Origin: CAXDOZ01 sp963991145
Lineage (GTDB): Bacteria > Bacteroidota > Bacteroidia > Chitinophagales > JABDMM01
Reading direction: 5' to 3'
DNA: 33,999 nt
Assembly (NCBI GenBank): GCA_963991145.1
Contig: CAXDOZ010000014.1
Span: 1-33,999, forward strand
The position numbers and the translations under genes were made by a program. The notes beneath the pieces were generated by a model. It did no database searches. It saw nothing but the letters and a program-made list of their open reading frames with translations, and was not told where the DNA came from. Shown here piece after piece: positions 15,560 through 23,692 of the stretch (positions are counted from its first letter, which is position 1; every line of letters begins with the position of its first letter).

Positions 15560-17127
15560 CAAAGTTTTGGGGGATCTTCTGCTTGCTGCTTCTTGGCCTG
15601 CAATCAATTGCACAGGTCAATGTTCAGTATCGAGATATTTTAGCGTATCCGGAAATACTTAGTGATATATGGGGCTATACAGCCCCGAATGGAGATGAGT
15701 ACGCTATCGTAGGTGTATTAAATGGGGTTAGCATCGTAGATGTAACGAATCCCGACAATATCAATGAAATCTACTTCATGCCCGGCCCTGAAAGCTTTTG
15801 GCGGGATATGAAGACTTTCAATGGTTTCGCCTACATAACCAATGAAGACACCTTAGGGTTAAGGATCCTCGATCTCAATCAGATCCCTTCAGCTATTGCA
15901 GATAAGCGTTGGACTGGAGACACTCTCAACTTCAAATCCTGCCATAACATTTATATCGATGAGGCCACTGGAATTGGTGCCTTGTTTGGATGTAACTATG
16001 GTCAGCAAGGGGCTATCCTAATTGACCTGAACAACGATCCCAGAAATCCAGAGATCATTGGGATTTATGACGACGCTTATGTTCACGACGGATATATCCG
16101 AGGGGATACATTATGGACTGCAGAGCTCTATGAAGGAGAGTTCGGAGTGATTGACATCTCTATTCCGGAAACTCCTGTAATTCTTACAAAGAATTCTACT
16201 CCTCGTCAGTTTGCCCATAATGTTTGGCTTTCAGATGATAGTAGAACTCTTTACACCACCGATGAAAAGAATGGTGCTGTCATCGCAGCATATGACGTAT
16301 CAGATCTCTTCAATATCAGCATGTTGGATTATTACAAAACCCCAAGAGGTGATTCTGTAATTCCTCATAACACTTTCGTTTACGGCGACTATTTGATCAA
16401 CTCATATTATCACGAAGGGGTAACGATCGTCGATGCCACAAGGCCAGATAACTTGGTGGAGGTTGGCAGATACGACACCTCTCCTTTCCCGGCCGATGCT
16501 GGATTTAAAGGTTGCTGGGGTGTATATCCATACTTCGCAAGCGGGAACTTCATCGCAACTGACAGACAGGAGGGTTTGTTTGTCCTCACACCTACTTTTA
16601 CCAGAGCTGCATATCTGGAAGGCAGGATTCGCCGGGCATCTGATAACTTCCCGGTATCACAGGCTGAGATCGAACTTATTGGAACAGGAGAAAAGGGAAA
16701 GACTGATATCACAGGCGAGTATAAGACGGGAATTGGTGAGGCAGGATTATATGATCTAAGGATCTCAGGCCCGAGTTGCGAAACGGTCATCATTCCAAGA
16801 GTAAGGTTAAGTTCAGATTCAACGACAAGAGTAGATTACAATCTGAACTGTTTTGTTACAAGTATTGAGGATCTGGAAAAGCCAATAAATCTTTACTCTT
16901 ATAAAGATGGCAGCAATACTACCATCGCATTTCAGATGGATCAGGTTTTAGGTTTTGACTCCCGATTAGAGGTCTATGATATGAGCGGATCTCTGGTAAG
17001 TTCAACAGATATCAATCAGCCCGAAGGGAGGGTAATCCTTCATAATGAACTAAGTACAGGCTTATATCTGGTAAGGATGATCTCGGGTTCTGAAGAAGAG
17101 CAGCTAACCGTTTTTCACAACTATTGA
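15544..17127 (+). CDS. Choice-of-anchor B protein, shorter paralogue
   Basis: The 527-residue secreted protein is a close relative of the preceding gene product over the choice-of-anchor B domain (about 35-350; LSDIWGY, SCHNIYID, FAHNVWLSDD, IPHNTFVYGD, GCWGVYPY). A regulatory-like domain (about 357-435) and a C-terminal sorting-like tail (about 445-527; LEVYDMSGSLV, LSTGLYLVRM) follow. The signal peptide ends near SIAQ (residue 24). The only available start is TTG at 15544, which overlaps the preceding gene by 16 bp; no ATG or GTG lies between the upstream in-frame stop and the signal peptide. This suggests translational coupling. Its tail lacks the PNP motif seen in the other three cargo proteins. 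Function unknown. Confidence 0.85.
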   Translation: MVERVTKFWGIFCLLLLGLQSIAQVNVQYRDILAYPEILSDIWGYTAPNGDEYAIVGVLNGVSIVDVTNPDNINEIYFMPGPESFWRDMKTFNGFAYITNEDTLGLRILDLNQIPSAIADKRWTGDTLNFKSCHNIYIDEATGIGALFGCNYGQQGAILIDLNNDPRNPEIIGIYDDAYVHDGYIRGDTLWTAELYEGEFGVIDISIPETPVILTKNSTPRQFAHNVWLSDDSRTLYTTDEKNGAVIAAYDVSDLFNISMLDYYKTPRGDSVIPHNTFVYGDYLINSYYHEGVTIVDATRPDNLVEVGRYDTSPFPADAGFKGCWGVYPYFASGNFIATDRQEGLFVLTPTFTRAAYLEGRIRRASDNFPVSQAEIELIGTGEKGKTDITGEYKTGIGEAGLYDLRISGPSCETVIIPRVRLSSDSTTRVDYNLNCFVTSIEDLEKPINLYSYKDGSNTTIAFQMDQVLGFDSRLEVYDMSGSLVSSTDINQPEGRVILHNELSTGLYLVRMISGSEEEQLTVFHNY

Positions 17128-17191
17128 TAGTCCCAATTTTATCAATGCTTTCAGGCCTTTAGGTTTTCTGATTTTTTCAGTTATAAATCTA

Positions 17192-17199
17192 TATCTTTG
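17192..17199 (+). promoter_or_regulatory. -7 box of the secDF promoter
   Basis: TATCTTTG is identical to the rplS box and matches TAnnTTTG exactly. A start near 17206 would give a leader of about 58 nt. A convincing -33 TTG is not visible at the usual distance. Confidence 0.6.
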
Positions 17200-17212
17200 C
17201 CCCTCTTAAAAA

Positions 17213-17225
17213 CTGGTCTAACCAG
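17213..17225 (+). promoter_or_regulatory. Small hairpin in the secDF leader
   Basis: CTGGT (17213-17217) pairs with ACCAG (17221-17225) around the loop CTA, inside the predicted 5' leader of secDF. It is short and has no T run, so it is not a terminator. Any regulatory role is unproven. Confidence 0.3.
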
Positions 17226-17263
17226 CATCATTAATAAAGTATAGAGCTAAACCCTAAGCTGTA

Positions 17264-20200
17264 ATGCAAGGCAAAGGATTAATTCAATTTTTCGCTATCA
17301 CACTGTTGATAGTATCCATTTACATGCTAACCTTCACCTGGAAGGTTGTTAGCATCGAGAATAAGGCAAAGGATTACGCCGAGACTACTGTAACCCGTGA
17401 AAACATTCCGTCGGCTATCGCTGATAGCTTTGCTAGTGAGGATGAGATCCTGGAATACTTGAGAGTGACTCGCAATCAGGTAAGAAGAAACTACCTGGAT
17501 TCGCTTTCAAACAAAGTAGTTTATAAAGTTCCACTATTATTCGATTATACACTTCAAGAGTGCCGTAATCAGCAGCTAACACTTGGACTTGACCTTCAGG
17601 GTGGTATGAGTGTGGTTGTTGAGGTTGCAGTAGATAAGTATCTGCTTCAATTGTCAAACAATACGAGCAGCCCTGATTTCCAGAATGCTATTGCTTCTGC
17701 ATTAGAGGCTCAGTTGAGTTCTGATCAGGACTTCATGACCTTGTTTGAGCAGTCTTGGCTCGAAGCTAATCCCGATGCAAATCTTGCATCGATCTTCGCA
17801 GGAATTGAGTCCTTCAAAGATCTTGGTGTTACCTATGAGACCACTAACGAGGAGATGTTCAAGATTCTTCGCGAGCGTGTTGATGAGGCAATCGTTGGTA
17901 CAAGAGATAAGTTGAGCACTCGTATTGATAAGTTCGGTGTTACTCAGCCTAACATTACACTTCAGGAAGGTGCAGGAAGAATCATCATTGAGCTTCCTGG
18001 TGCAGACGATCCTGAGAGAATCAGAAACATTATTCAGCGTACAGCCGAACTTCAATTGTGGTACACCTACAAGAATGAAGATCAGGGCATGTACAATGTT
18101 CTTGAGCAGATCAACACTACTCTTAGAGGTGTACTTGAGCCAGACAGCGTAAACACAGCTGAAACAGTTGTTGATAGCGTTTGGGAATACACTACCTCAG
18201 TTGATACGATCGGTGTTGACAGTCTTGGTGCTCCACTTACCGTTGAGATTCAGGATTCTGTAAAAGTTGCTTTGGAAGAAGGCGCTGGTCAGAATGAGTT
18301 CAACCCTCTGTTTGAGCTTCTATCTCCTGCATTCGACGGTCAGAATTTCTTAGATGGTTCTGTTGTTGGTTTCGCAAGAGGAATTGATACAGCCAGATTG
18401 AATGGTTATTTCGAACTAGGCCAGATCAAGAATATCCTAAGAAATCAGAATGTGAGATTCCTTTGGGATGCATATGAAGTTCCAAATGACGATCCGCAGG
18501 CTGATCTGTTCTATCGCTTGTACGCGATCAAAATGACTCCTGGTTCATCTAAGCCACAGCTTACAGGTGACCACATTACTGATGCTTATCCTCAATTCGA
18601 TCCAAATGGTAATCCGGCCGTAGGCCTTACAATGGACGGAAGAGGTGCTGAGATCTGGTCTACAATGACCAAGACAGCGCTTGACGATAATTCACAGATC
18701 GCGATTGTTCTTGATGGAAGAGTATACTCTGCTCCTGGTGTAACCAACCAGATCAAAACGGGAAGAACGATAATTACCGGATCATTCTCGCTTCGTGAAG
18801 CAGAAGATCTTGCTACGATCCTTAAAGCTGGTAAGCTTGATGCACCGGTATATATCGTACAGGAAGATGTTGTTGGTCCAACACTTGGTGCTGAGTCAGT
18901 TCGCTCAGGTATCATGTCATTGGTAATCGGTACTCTACTTGTACTTGTATTTATGATCCTTTATTACGCTAAGGCAGGAGTTGTTTCTGTGATCGCACTA
19001 TTGCTGAACATGGTTTACATCATTGCTGTATTGGCAAGTCTTGGATCAGCATTAACGCTTCCTGGTATTGCGGGTATCGTACTTACAATTGGTATGGCGG
19101 TAGATGCCAACGTAATTATCTACGAGCGTATTAGGGAGGAGATAGCGAAAGGCAAAGGAATTAAGCTGGCTGTCGCCGATGGTTTCAAGCACTCCTACTC
19201 TGCTATTATTGATGCGAACCTTACCACACTTATCACAGGTATCATGCTTCTCCTCTTTGGTCTTGGGCCAGTTGAAGGATTCGCCGTTGTGCTTGTGATC
19301 GGTATTTTCTCATCATTCTTTACTGCGGTTCTTGTAGGTCGCGTTCTTTTTGACCGCCTTTACTTCGATCGCAAGAAAGAGCCTTCTTTCGATACAGGTT
19401 TCTCAAAAGGTGCTTTCAAGAATATCAATAAGAACTTCATTGGTAAGAGAAAAGCTACTTACGCTATCTCAGGTGCATTTATCCTGATTGGTTTGATATC
19501 GATTTTTGTAAGAGGATTTGAACTTGGCGTTGACTTCCAGGGTGGTTGGAACTATACCGTTGCTCTAGAGAAAGAAGCTAATGTTGAAGAGATCACACAG
19601 CTATTGACAGATGAATTTGGAATGACTCCAGCGGTTAAGACTTATGGTGGTCCTTCAAGAATTCAGATCACTACAGCCTACGAGATCGACAATAATGATC
19701 CAGAGCTTAGTGGTGAGATCCTTGAAAAGATCTATACCGGTTTGAATAATGGAGGATATGTTTCAGATAAGTCTATCATCCTCTTCGAGGCAGATAACAT
19801 TCAGGAGTCGATGAAGGTGCAGACCTCCATCGCAGATGATATTCGCCGAAGCGCAATTTTCGTAACGATATTCGCTTCACTCGGTATCTTCCTCTACCTA
19901 TTATTCCGATTTAGAAAATGGCAGTTCGGTGTTGGTGCACTTGCTGCTGTGCTTCACGATATCTTATTTATCATGGGTGTATTCTCGATCTTCCAGGGAC
20001 TTCTTCCTTGGTCGATGGAGATCAACCAGGCATTCATTGCAGCACTATTGACGATCATTGGTTACTCGATCAACGATACCGTTGTAATCTTTGACCGTGT
20101 GCGTGAATTCCTAACGGAGCACCCAACTACAGATCTGGAAACAAACACCAATAACGCGATCAACTCTACTGTGAGTCGTACATTGATCACGTCCCTGACT

Positions 20201-20356
20201 ACATTATTTGTGGTTATCATTCTATTGATCTTTGGTGGTGAGTCGATCAGAGGGTTCTCATTCGCATTATTCTTAGGAATTCTTGTGGGTACTTACTCTT
20301 CGATCTTCATTGCAACTCCAATTACGCTTGATCTTCTTCGCAAGAAGAAAGACTAG
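17264..20356 (+). CDS. secDF: Fused protein translocase subunit SecDF
   Basis: The 1030-residue protein joins SecD and SecF in one chain, as is usual in Bacteroidota. It is an RND-type membrane protein that uses the proton gradient to help pull proteins through SecYEG. SecD parts include an N-terminal membrane segment (about 7-27), LGLDLQGGMSV, LTGDHITDA, SLREAEDLATILKAG and the charged relay motif GMAVDANVIIYERIREE (about 605-625). SecF parts include FELGVDFQGGWNYTV (about 750-770) and GYSINDTVVIFDRVRE (about 933-948). The SecD periplasmic region carries a long insertion (about 270-390), typical of this phylum. The gene stands alone with its own promoter and ends at a shared terminator. Confidence 0.97.
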   Translation: MQGKGLIQFFAITLLIVSIYMLTFTWKVVSIENKAKDYAETTVTRENIPSAIADSFASEDEILEYLRVTRNQVRRNYLDSLSNKVVYKVPLLFDYTLQECRNQQLTLGLDLQGGMSVVVEVAVDKYLLQLSNNTSSPDFQNAIASALEAQLSSDQDFMTLFEQSWLEANPDANLASIFAGIESFKDLGVTYETTNEEMFKILRERVDEAIVGTRDKLSTRIDKFGVTQPNITLQEGAGRIIIELPGADDPERIRNIIQRTAELQLWYTYKNEDQGMYNVLEQINTTLRGVLEPDSVNTAETVVDSVWEYTTSVDTIGVDSLGAPLTVEIQDSVKVALEEGAGQNEFNPLFELLSPAFDGQNFLDGSVVGFARGIDTARLNGYFELGQIKNILRNQNVRFLWDAYEVPNDDPQADLFYRLYAIKMTPGSSKPQLTGDHITDAYPQFDPNGNPAVGLTMDGRGAEIWSTMTKTALDDNSQIAIVLDGRVYSAPGVTNQIKTGRTIITGSFSLREAEDLATILKAGKLDAPVYIVQEDVVGPTLGAESVRSGIMSLVIGTLLVLVFMILYYAKAGVVSVIALLLNMVYIIAVLASLGSALTLPGIAGIVLTIGMAVDANVIIYERIREEIAKGKGIKLAVADGFKHSYSAIIDANLTTLITGIMLLLFGLGPVEGFAVVLVIGIFSSFFTAVLVGRVLFDRLYFDRKKEPSFDTGFSKGAFKNINKNFIGKRKATYAISGAFILIGLISIFVRGFELGVDFQGGWNYTVALEKEANVEEITQLLTDEFGMTPAVKTYGGPSRIQITTAYEIDNNDPELSGEILEKIYTGLNNGGYVSDKSIILFEADNIQESMKVQTSIADDIRRSAIFVTIFASLGIFLYLLFRFRKWQFGVGALAAVLHDILFIMGVFSIFQGLLPWSMEINQAFIAALLTIIGYSINDTVVIFDRVREFLTEHPTTDLETNTNNAINSTVSRTLITSLTTLFVVIILLIFGGESIRGFSFALFLGILVGTYSSIFIATPITLDLLRKKKD

Positions 20357-20372
20357 CTAAGAGATAAAGCAT

Positions 20373-20405
20373 AAAAAAAGGCGATCCGAATGGATCGCCT
20401 TTTTT
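20373..20405 (+). terminator. Bidirectional terminator between secDF and transaldolase
   Basis: GGCGATCC (20380-20387) pairs perfectly with GGATCGCC (20392-20399) around GAAT. A run of A precedes the stem and a run of T follows, so the same hairpin can end secDF on the plus strand and the transaldolase gene on the minus strand. Confidence 0.93.
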
Positions 20406-20420
20406 GTTTCCCGGTAGATC

Positions 20421-21077
20421 TTAACCTTCTACCTTCTTATAGTCTTCAAGGAACTTTGCAAGACCGATATCAGTTAATGGATGCTTTAATAGCCCCATGA
20501 TAGCACTTAGCGGTGCTGTACAGATGTCGGCTCCAACTTCAGCGCACTGAACGATATGCAATGGCTGACGAATAGATGCGGCAAGAACCTCTGTCTCGTA
20601 TCCATACATCTCATAGATCTGAACGATCTGCTCGATAAGAGCTACACCTTCCCAGTTAGAATCGTCAATACGACCAATAAAAGGAGAAACCATAGTAGCA
20701 CCTGCCTTGGCAGCCAAAATGGCCTGACCAGCGCTAAAAACAAGCGTACAGTTGGTTCTAAACCCATTGTCGGTAAACCATTTGATCGCTTTGATCCCAT
20801 CTTTGATCATTGGAACTTTGATCACAATATTTGGATGAAGTGCAGCTAGCTTTTTCCCCTCTTCGATGATGCCATCAAAGTCGGTGGAGATCACCTCTGC
20901 TGAAACTGGCCCATCAACGATCTCACAGATCTTTACGTAATGATCTAAAACGGCTTGAGCGCCTTTGATGCCTTCCTTAGCCATTAGGCTTGGGTTGGTA
21001 GTTACACCGTCAAGAATTCCAAGATCGGCAGCTTCTTGGATCTGATCGATACTGGCAGTATCAATAAAGAATCTCAT
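20421..21077 (-). CDS. tal: Class-3 transaldolase (TalC/FSA family)
   Basis: The 218-residue protein has the short single-domain TIM-barrel form of transaldolase/fructose-6-phosphate aldolase. MRFFIDTAS and DGVTTNPSLMAKEG are at the N-terminus, and Lys87 in NIVIKVPM is the Schiff-base lysine. TNCTLVFS, SPFIGRIDD and LAASIRQPLH complete the barrel. Using the offset from E. coli FsaA (Lys85 to Lys87), the discriminating position Tyr131 of FsaA is Phe133 here, the residue found in true transaldolases. I therefore favour transaldolase (pentose phosphate pathway) over fructose-6-phosphate aldolase. The gene lies about 100 bp downstream of the SRP RNA on the same strand. Confidence 0.93.
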   Translation of the reverse strand: MRFFIDTASIDQIQEAADLGILDGVTTNPSLMAKEGIKGAQAVLDHYVKICEIVDGPVSAEVISTDFDGIIEEGKKLAALHPNIVIKVPMIKDGIKAIKWFTDNGFRTNCTLVFSAGQAILAAKAGATMVSPFIGRIDDSNWEGVALIEQIVQIYEMYGYETEVLAASIRQPLHIVQCAEVGADICTAPLSAIMGLLKHPLTDIGLAKFLEDYKKVEG

Positions 21078-21170
21078 GGATTAAGTTTTAAGGTAGATAG
21101 ATAGGTCCTCAATATCTGAAATATGCGAGGATTAGCACAAAGGAGTAATCATTAAATGAGCTATGTGCAC

Positions 21171-21185
21171 AAAAAAAGGGCAAGT
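21171..21185 (-). terminator. Terminator of the SRP RNA gene
   Basis: The 3' arm ACTTGCCC of the terminal stem runs straight into TTTTTTT (21177-21171 on the minus strand). The closing stem of the mature RNA thus doubles as the terminator hairpin arm. Confidence 0.8.
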
Positions 21186-21273
21186 TACTTATATCGCACC
21201 GCTACAACCACGTACCCTTGCTGCATTCCTGCCCTGGGGGATTGAGTGGGAGCTGGTCGTACAAGACTTGCCC
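21178..21273 (-). ncRNA. ffs: Signal recognition particle RNA, small bacterial type
   Basis: Read on the minus strand, the roughly 96-nt RNA begins GGGCAAGT and ends ACTTGCCC, which close a perfect terminal stem. The apical domain has the conserved SRP features: a GCA-GGAA-TGC hairpin with GGAA tetraloop (loop at 21226-21229), flanked by CAGG on the 5' side and AGCA on the 3' side, the internal loop bound by Ffh. The length fits the short bacterial SRP RNA without an Alu domain. The RNA is directly followed by seven T residues on the minus strand (21171-21177). Confidence 0.95.
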
Positions 21274-21279
21274 GGGGCG

Positions 21280-21308
21280 CAAAGGTAACAATTAGCCTAT
21301 TAAATCAA
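21280..21308 (-). promoter_or_regulatory. Complete promoter of the SRP RNA gene
   Basis: On the minus strand TTG (21308-21306), an 18-base spacer and TACCTTTG (21287-21280) match both elements of the Bacteroidota sigma-70 promoter. Six bases (CGCCCC) separate the box from the first G of the RNA at 21273. It is the best-formed promoter in the window. Confidence 0.88.
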
Positions 21309-21379
21309 GGTCTAAGTCAGGAATAATCGCAGATTGGTAGGGCTATTAATATATTAGCGGAGCAAAAAAATTGAGTAGA

Positions 21380-23017
21380 ATGACTAAAGCTGAGCTTGAA
21401 TTCAACAAGAACGAAGACAGTATGAAAGTACTGGTCTCAGATTTAAAGAAAAGACTTGATCGCGTATACCAGGGAGGTGGTGAGAAAAGCATAGAAAAAC
21501 ATAAAGCAAAGGGTAAGATGACTGCCCGGGAAAGAGTTGCCATGCTGGTAGATGAAGGTGCTCCTACTGTTGAGATCGGTGCATTTGCAGGTGAAGGCAT
21601 GTATAAAGAATATGGAGGCTGCCCTGCTGGAGGAGTAGTCGTGGTAATTGGATATGTGGAAGGTCGTCAATGTATCATTGTAGCTAACGACGCCACTGTG
21701 AAAGCAGGTGCCTGGTTCCCCATAACAGGTAAAAAGAACCTAAGAGCTCAGGAGATTGCGATGGAGAATCACATTCCCATTATTTACCTGGTAGATAGTG
21801 CAGGAGTTTTTCTTCCAATGCAGGATCAGATCTTCCCTGATAAAGAGCATTTCGGGAGGATTTTCAGAAACAATGCAGTAATGTCCTCAATGGGGATTCC
21901 TCAAATAGCAGCTATCATGGGATCTTGTGTAGCCGGTGGAGCTTATTTGCCAATCATGTCTGATGAAGCCCTGATCGTAGAGAAAACCGGTTCGGTATTT
22001 CTTGCAGGATCTTATCTGGTAAGGTCCGCTATTGGCGAGGATATCGACAATGAAACACTTGGTGGTGCGACTACTCATTCTGAAATTTCTGGAGTTACAG
22101 ATTACAAGATGCCAAATGATGAGACCTGCTTAAAAACCATCAGAGGATTGGTGGATAAGATGGGTGACTCAGATAAGGCCGGATACAATAGAAAGGAGTC
22201 TAAAGCGCCTAAACTAGACGAGAAAGAGATCTATGGCATCCTTCCTGATGATCCAGCGAAGCCATATGATATGGTAGAGATCATCAAAAGATTGGTTGAT
22301 GATTCTGAGTTTGAGCAATACAAAGAAGGATATGGAAAATCTATCCTTTGCGGATATGCGCGTATCGATGGATGGTCAGTGGGGATTGTAGCTAATCAAA
22401 GAACGATTCTAAAGAACAAGAAAGGAGAAATGCAATTTGGTGGAGTGATCTACTCTGATAGTGCTGATAAAGCTGCCAGGTTTGTCATGAATTGCAATCA
22501 GAAGAAGATCCCTCTGGTATTTCTTCAGGATGTAACAGGATTCATGGTTGGTTCTAAATCAGAACACGGAGGAATCATTAAAGATGGAGCGAAGATGGTT
22601 AATGCCATGTCTAATTCTGTTGTACCAAAATTCACCGTTGTAATTGGAAACTCCTACGGAGCAGGCAACTATGCAATGTGTGGAAAGGCCTATGATCCAA
22701 AACTGATCGTTGCCTGGCCAACTGCAAAGATGGCGGTAATGAGTGGAGCTTCAGCTGCAAAGACACTTCTACAGATTCAAGTTTCAGCGCTAAAGAAAAA
22801 GGGAGAAGAGATTTCTGCAGAGGATGAAAAGGCTCTTTTAGATGAGATTCAATCTCGCTACGACCATCAAACTACGCCTTACTACGCTGCCTCAAACCTA
22901 TGGGTAGATGCTATTATCGATCCCCTTGAGACTCGAAAAGTAATCAGCATGGGAATTGAAGCTGCTAATAACGCCCCTATTGAAAAGCCTTATAATGTCG
23001 GGGTAATTCAAACCTAA
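21380..23017 (+). CDS. Acyl-CoA carboxylase, carboxyltransferase (beta) subunit
   Basis: The 545-residue protein has the two crotonase-like halves of a biotin-dependent carboxyltransferase. GKMTARERV is near residue 45, and the first oxyanion region is MGSCVAGGAYLPIMSDE. The second half has FLQDVTGFMVGS, GAKMVNAMSN, VVIGNSYGAGNYAMCGKAYDP and MSGASAAKTLL. The sequence is closest in motif detail to methylcrotonoyl-CoA carboxylase beta subunits, but propionyl- or other acyl-CoA substrates cannot be excluded. The biotin carboxylase/carrier partner is not in this window. I chose ATG at 21380 (MTKAELEFNKNEDSM); a TTG at 21371 would add three residues. Confidence 0.93.
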   Translation: MTKAELEFNKNEDSMKVLVSDLKKRLDRVYQGGGEKSIEKHKAKGKMTARERVAMLVDEGAPTVEIGAFAGEGMYKEYGGCPAGGVVVVIGYVEGRQCIIVANDATVKAGAWFPITGKKNLRAQEIAMENHIPIIYLVDSAGVFLPMQDQIFPDKEHFGRIFRNNAVMSSMGIPQIAAIMGSCVAGGAYLPIMSDEALIVEKTGSVFLAGSYLVRSAIGEDIDNETLGGATTHSEISGVTDYKMPNDETCLKTIRGLVDKMGDSDKAGYNRKESKAPKLDEKEIYGILPDDPAKPYDMVEIIKRLVDDSEFEQYKEGYGKSILCGYARIDGWSVGIVANQRTILKNKKGEMQFGGVIYSDSADKAARFVMNCNQKKIPLVFLQDVTGFMVGSKSEHGGIIKDGAKMVNAMSNSVVPKFTVVIGNSYGAGNYAMCGKAYDPKLIVAWPTAKMAVMSGASAAKTLLQIQVSALKKKGEEISAEDEKALLDEIQSRYDHQTTPYYAASNLWVDAIIDPLETRKVISMGIEAANNAPIEKPYNVGVIQT

Positions 23018-23068
23018 TAAGGCCTAAGAGCGTATTTTAGGTATACTATTTGAGATTCCCTGTTTATT

Positions 23069-23098
23069 CCGGGCTGATACTAAATCAGAATTTCCCGG
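23069..23098 (+). promoter_or_regulatory. Two-part inverted repeat upstream of the thioredoxin-like gene
   Basis: An outer CCGGG (23069-23073) can pair with CCCGG (23094-23098), and an inner CTGAT (23074-23078) pairs with ATCAG (23084-23088) around ACTAA. A five-base bulge AATTT sits on the 3' side. No T run follows, so it is not a normal terminator. It lies 22 bp before the ATG at 23121. Confidence 0.4.
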
Positions 23099-23120
23099 TT
23101 ATACATATAAATGAGCAGTT

Positions 23121-23642
23121 ATGTATACGGTATTATTTGGGATGCTTACGCTAATTGGGCTGAACGCTCCCGCAGAAGAGACACAATCAATTGAATGGTT
23201 ATCCTGGGAAGAGATGATTGAACGCCAACAGGAAGAACCTAAAAAAGTCATGGTTGACATTTACACTGACTGGTGTGGCTGGTGCAAGAAGCTGGATAAA
23301 GATGTATTCCAGAATCAAGTCATTACAGGGATCATCAACAAATACTATTACGCGGTTAAAATGGATGGTGAATACTCTGAGGATATTGAGTTTGAAGGAA
23401 CTACTTTCAAGTTTGTTGCCAGTGGTAGAAGAGGATATCATGAACTTCCCGCAGCTCTAATGCAGGGCAAGATGAGCTACCCTACTGTTGTTTTCCTAGA
23501 TGAGGAGATTAGAGTTATTCAACCATTACCTGGTTATAGAGGCGCTTCGGAGTATGAAGGTATTCTTGCTTACTTCGGTTCAGGAGCTTACACAGATACT
23601 GAATTTGAAACTTTCCTTGCGTCTTACGAATCAGGATTATAA
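23121..23642 (+). CDS. Exported thioredoxin-like protein with CGWC motif
   Basis: The 173-residue protein has a hydrophobic N-terminus (about 1-18) that looks like a weak signal peptide but lacks a positive charge. A thioredoxin-like fold follows with the active site WCGWCKK (Cys52 and Cys55) after VMVDIYTD, and a cis-proline strand SYPTVVFLDE near residues 119-128. A roughly 25-residue insertion (EDIEFEGTTFKFVASGRRGYHEL) separates the second strand pair. Such proteins of Bacteroidota are usually periplasmic disulfide reductases or DUF255-type relatives. The gene converges on the large repeat gene and is followed by a strong terminator. Confidence 0.87.
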   Translation: MYTVLFGMLTLIGLNAPAEETQSIEWLSWEEMIERQQEEPKKVMVDIYTDWCGWCKKLDKDVFQNQVITGIINKYYYAVKMDGEYSEDIEFEGTTFKFVASGRRGYHELPAALMQGKMSYPTVVFLDEEIRVIQPLPGYRGASEYEGILAYFGSGAYTDTEFETFLASYESGL

Positions 23643-23670
23643 TTAAGCTTCTAATCCTTAATTATATAAA

Positions 23671-23692
23671 AGCGCCTTAGGGCGCTTTTTTT
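23671..23692 (+). terminator. Intrinsic terminator after the thioredoxin-like gene
   Basis: AGCGCC (23671-23676) pairs with GGCGCT (23681-23686) around TTAG, followed by T residues to 23692. Confidence 0.92.

Noticed and set aside
23018..23068. CCTAA/TTAGG inverted repeat after the carboxyltransferase gene as a terminator
   Set aside because: The stem is only five base pairs with a nine-base loop and no T tract follows.
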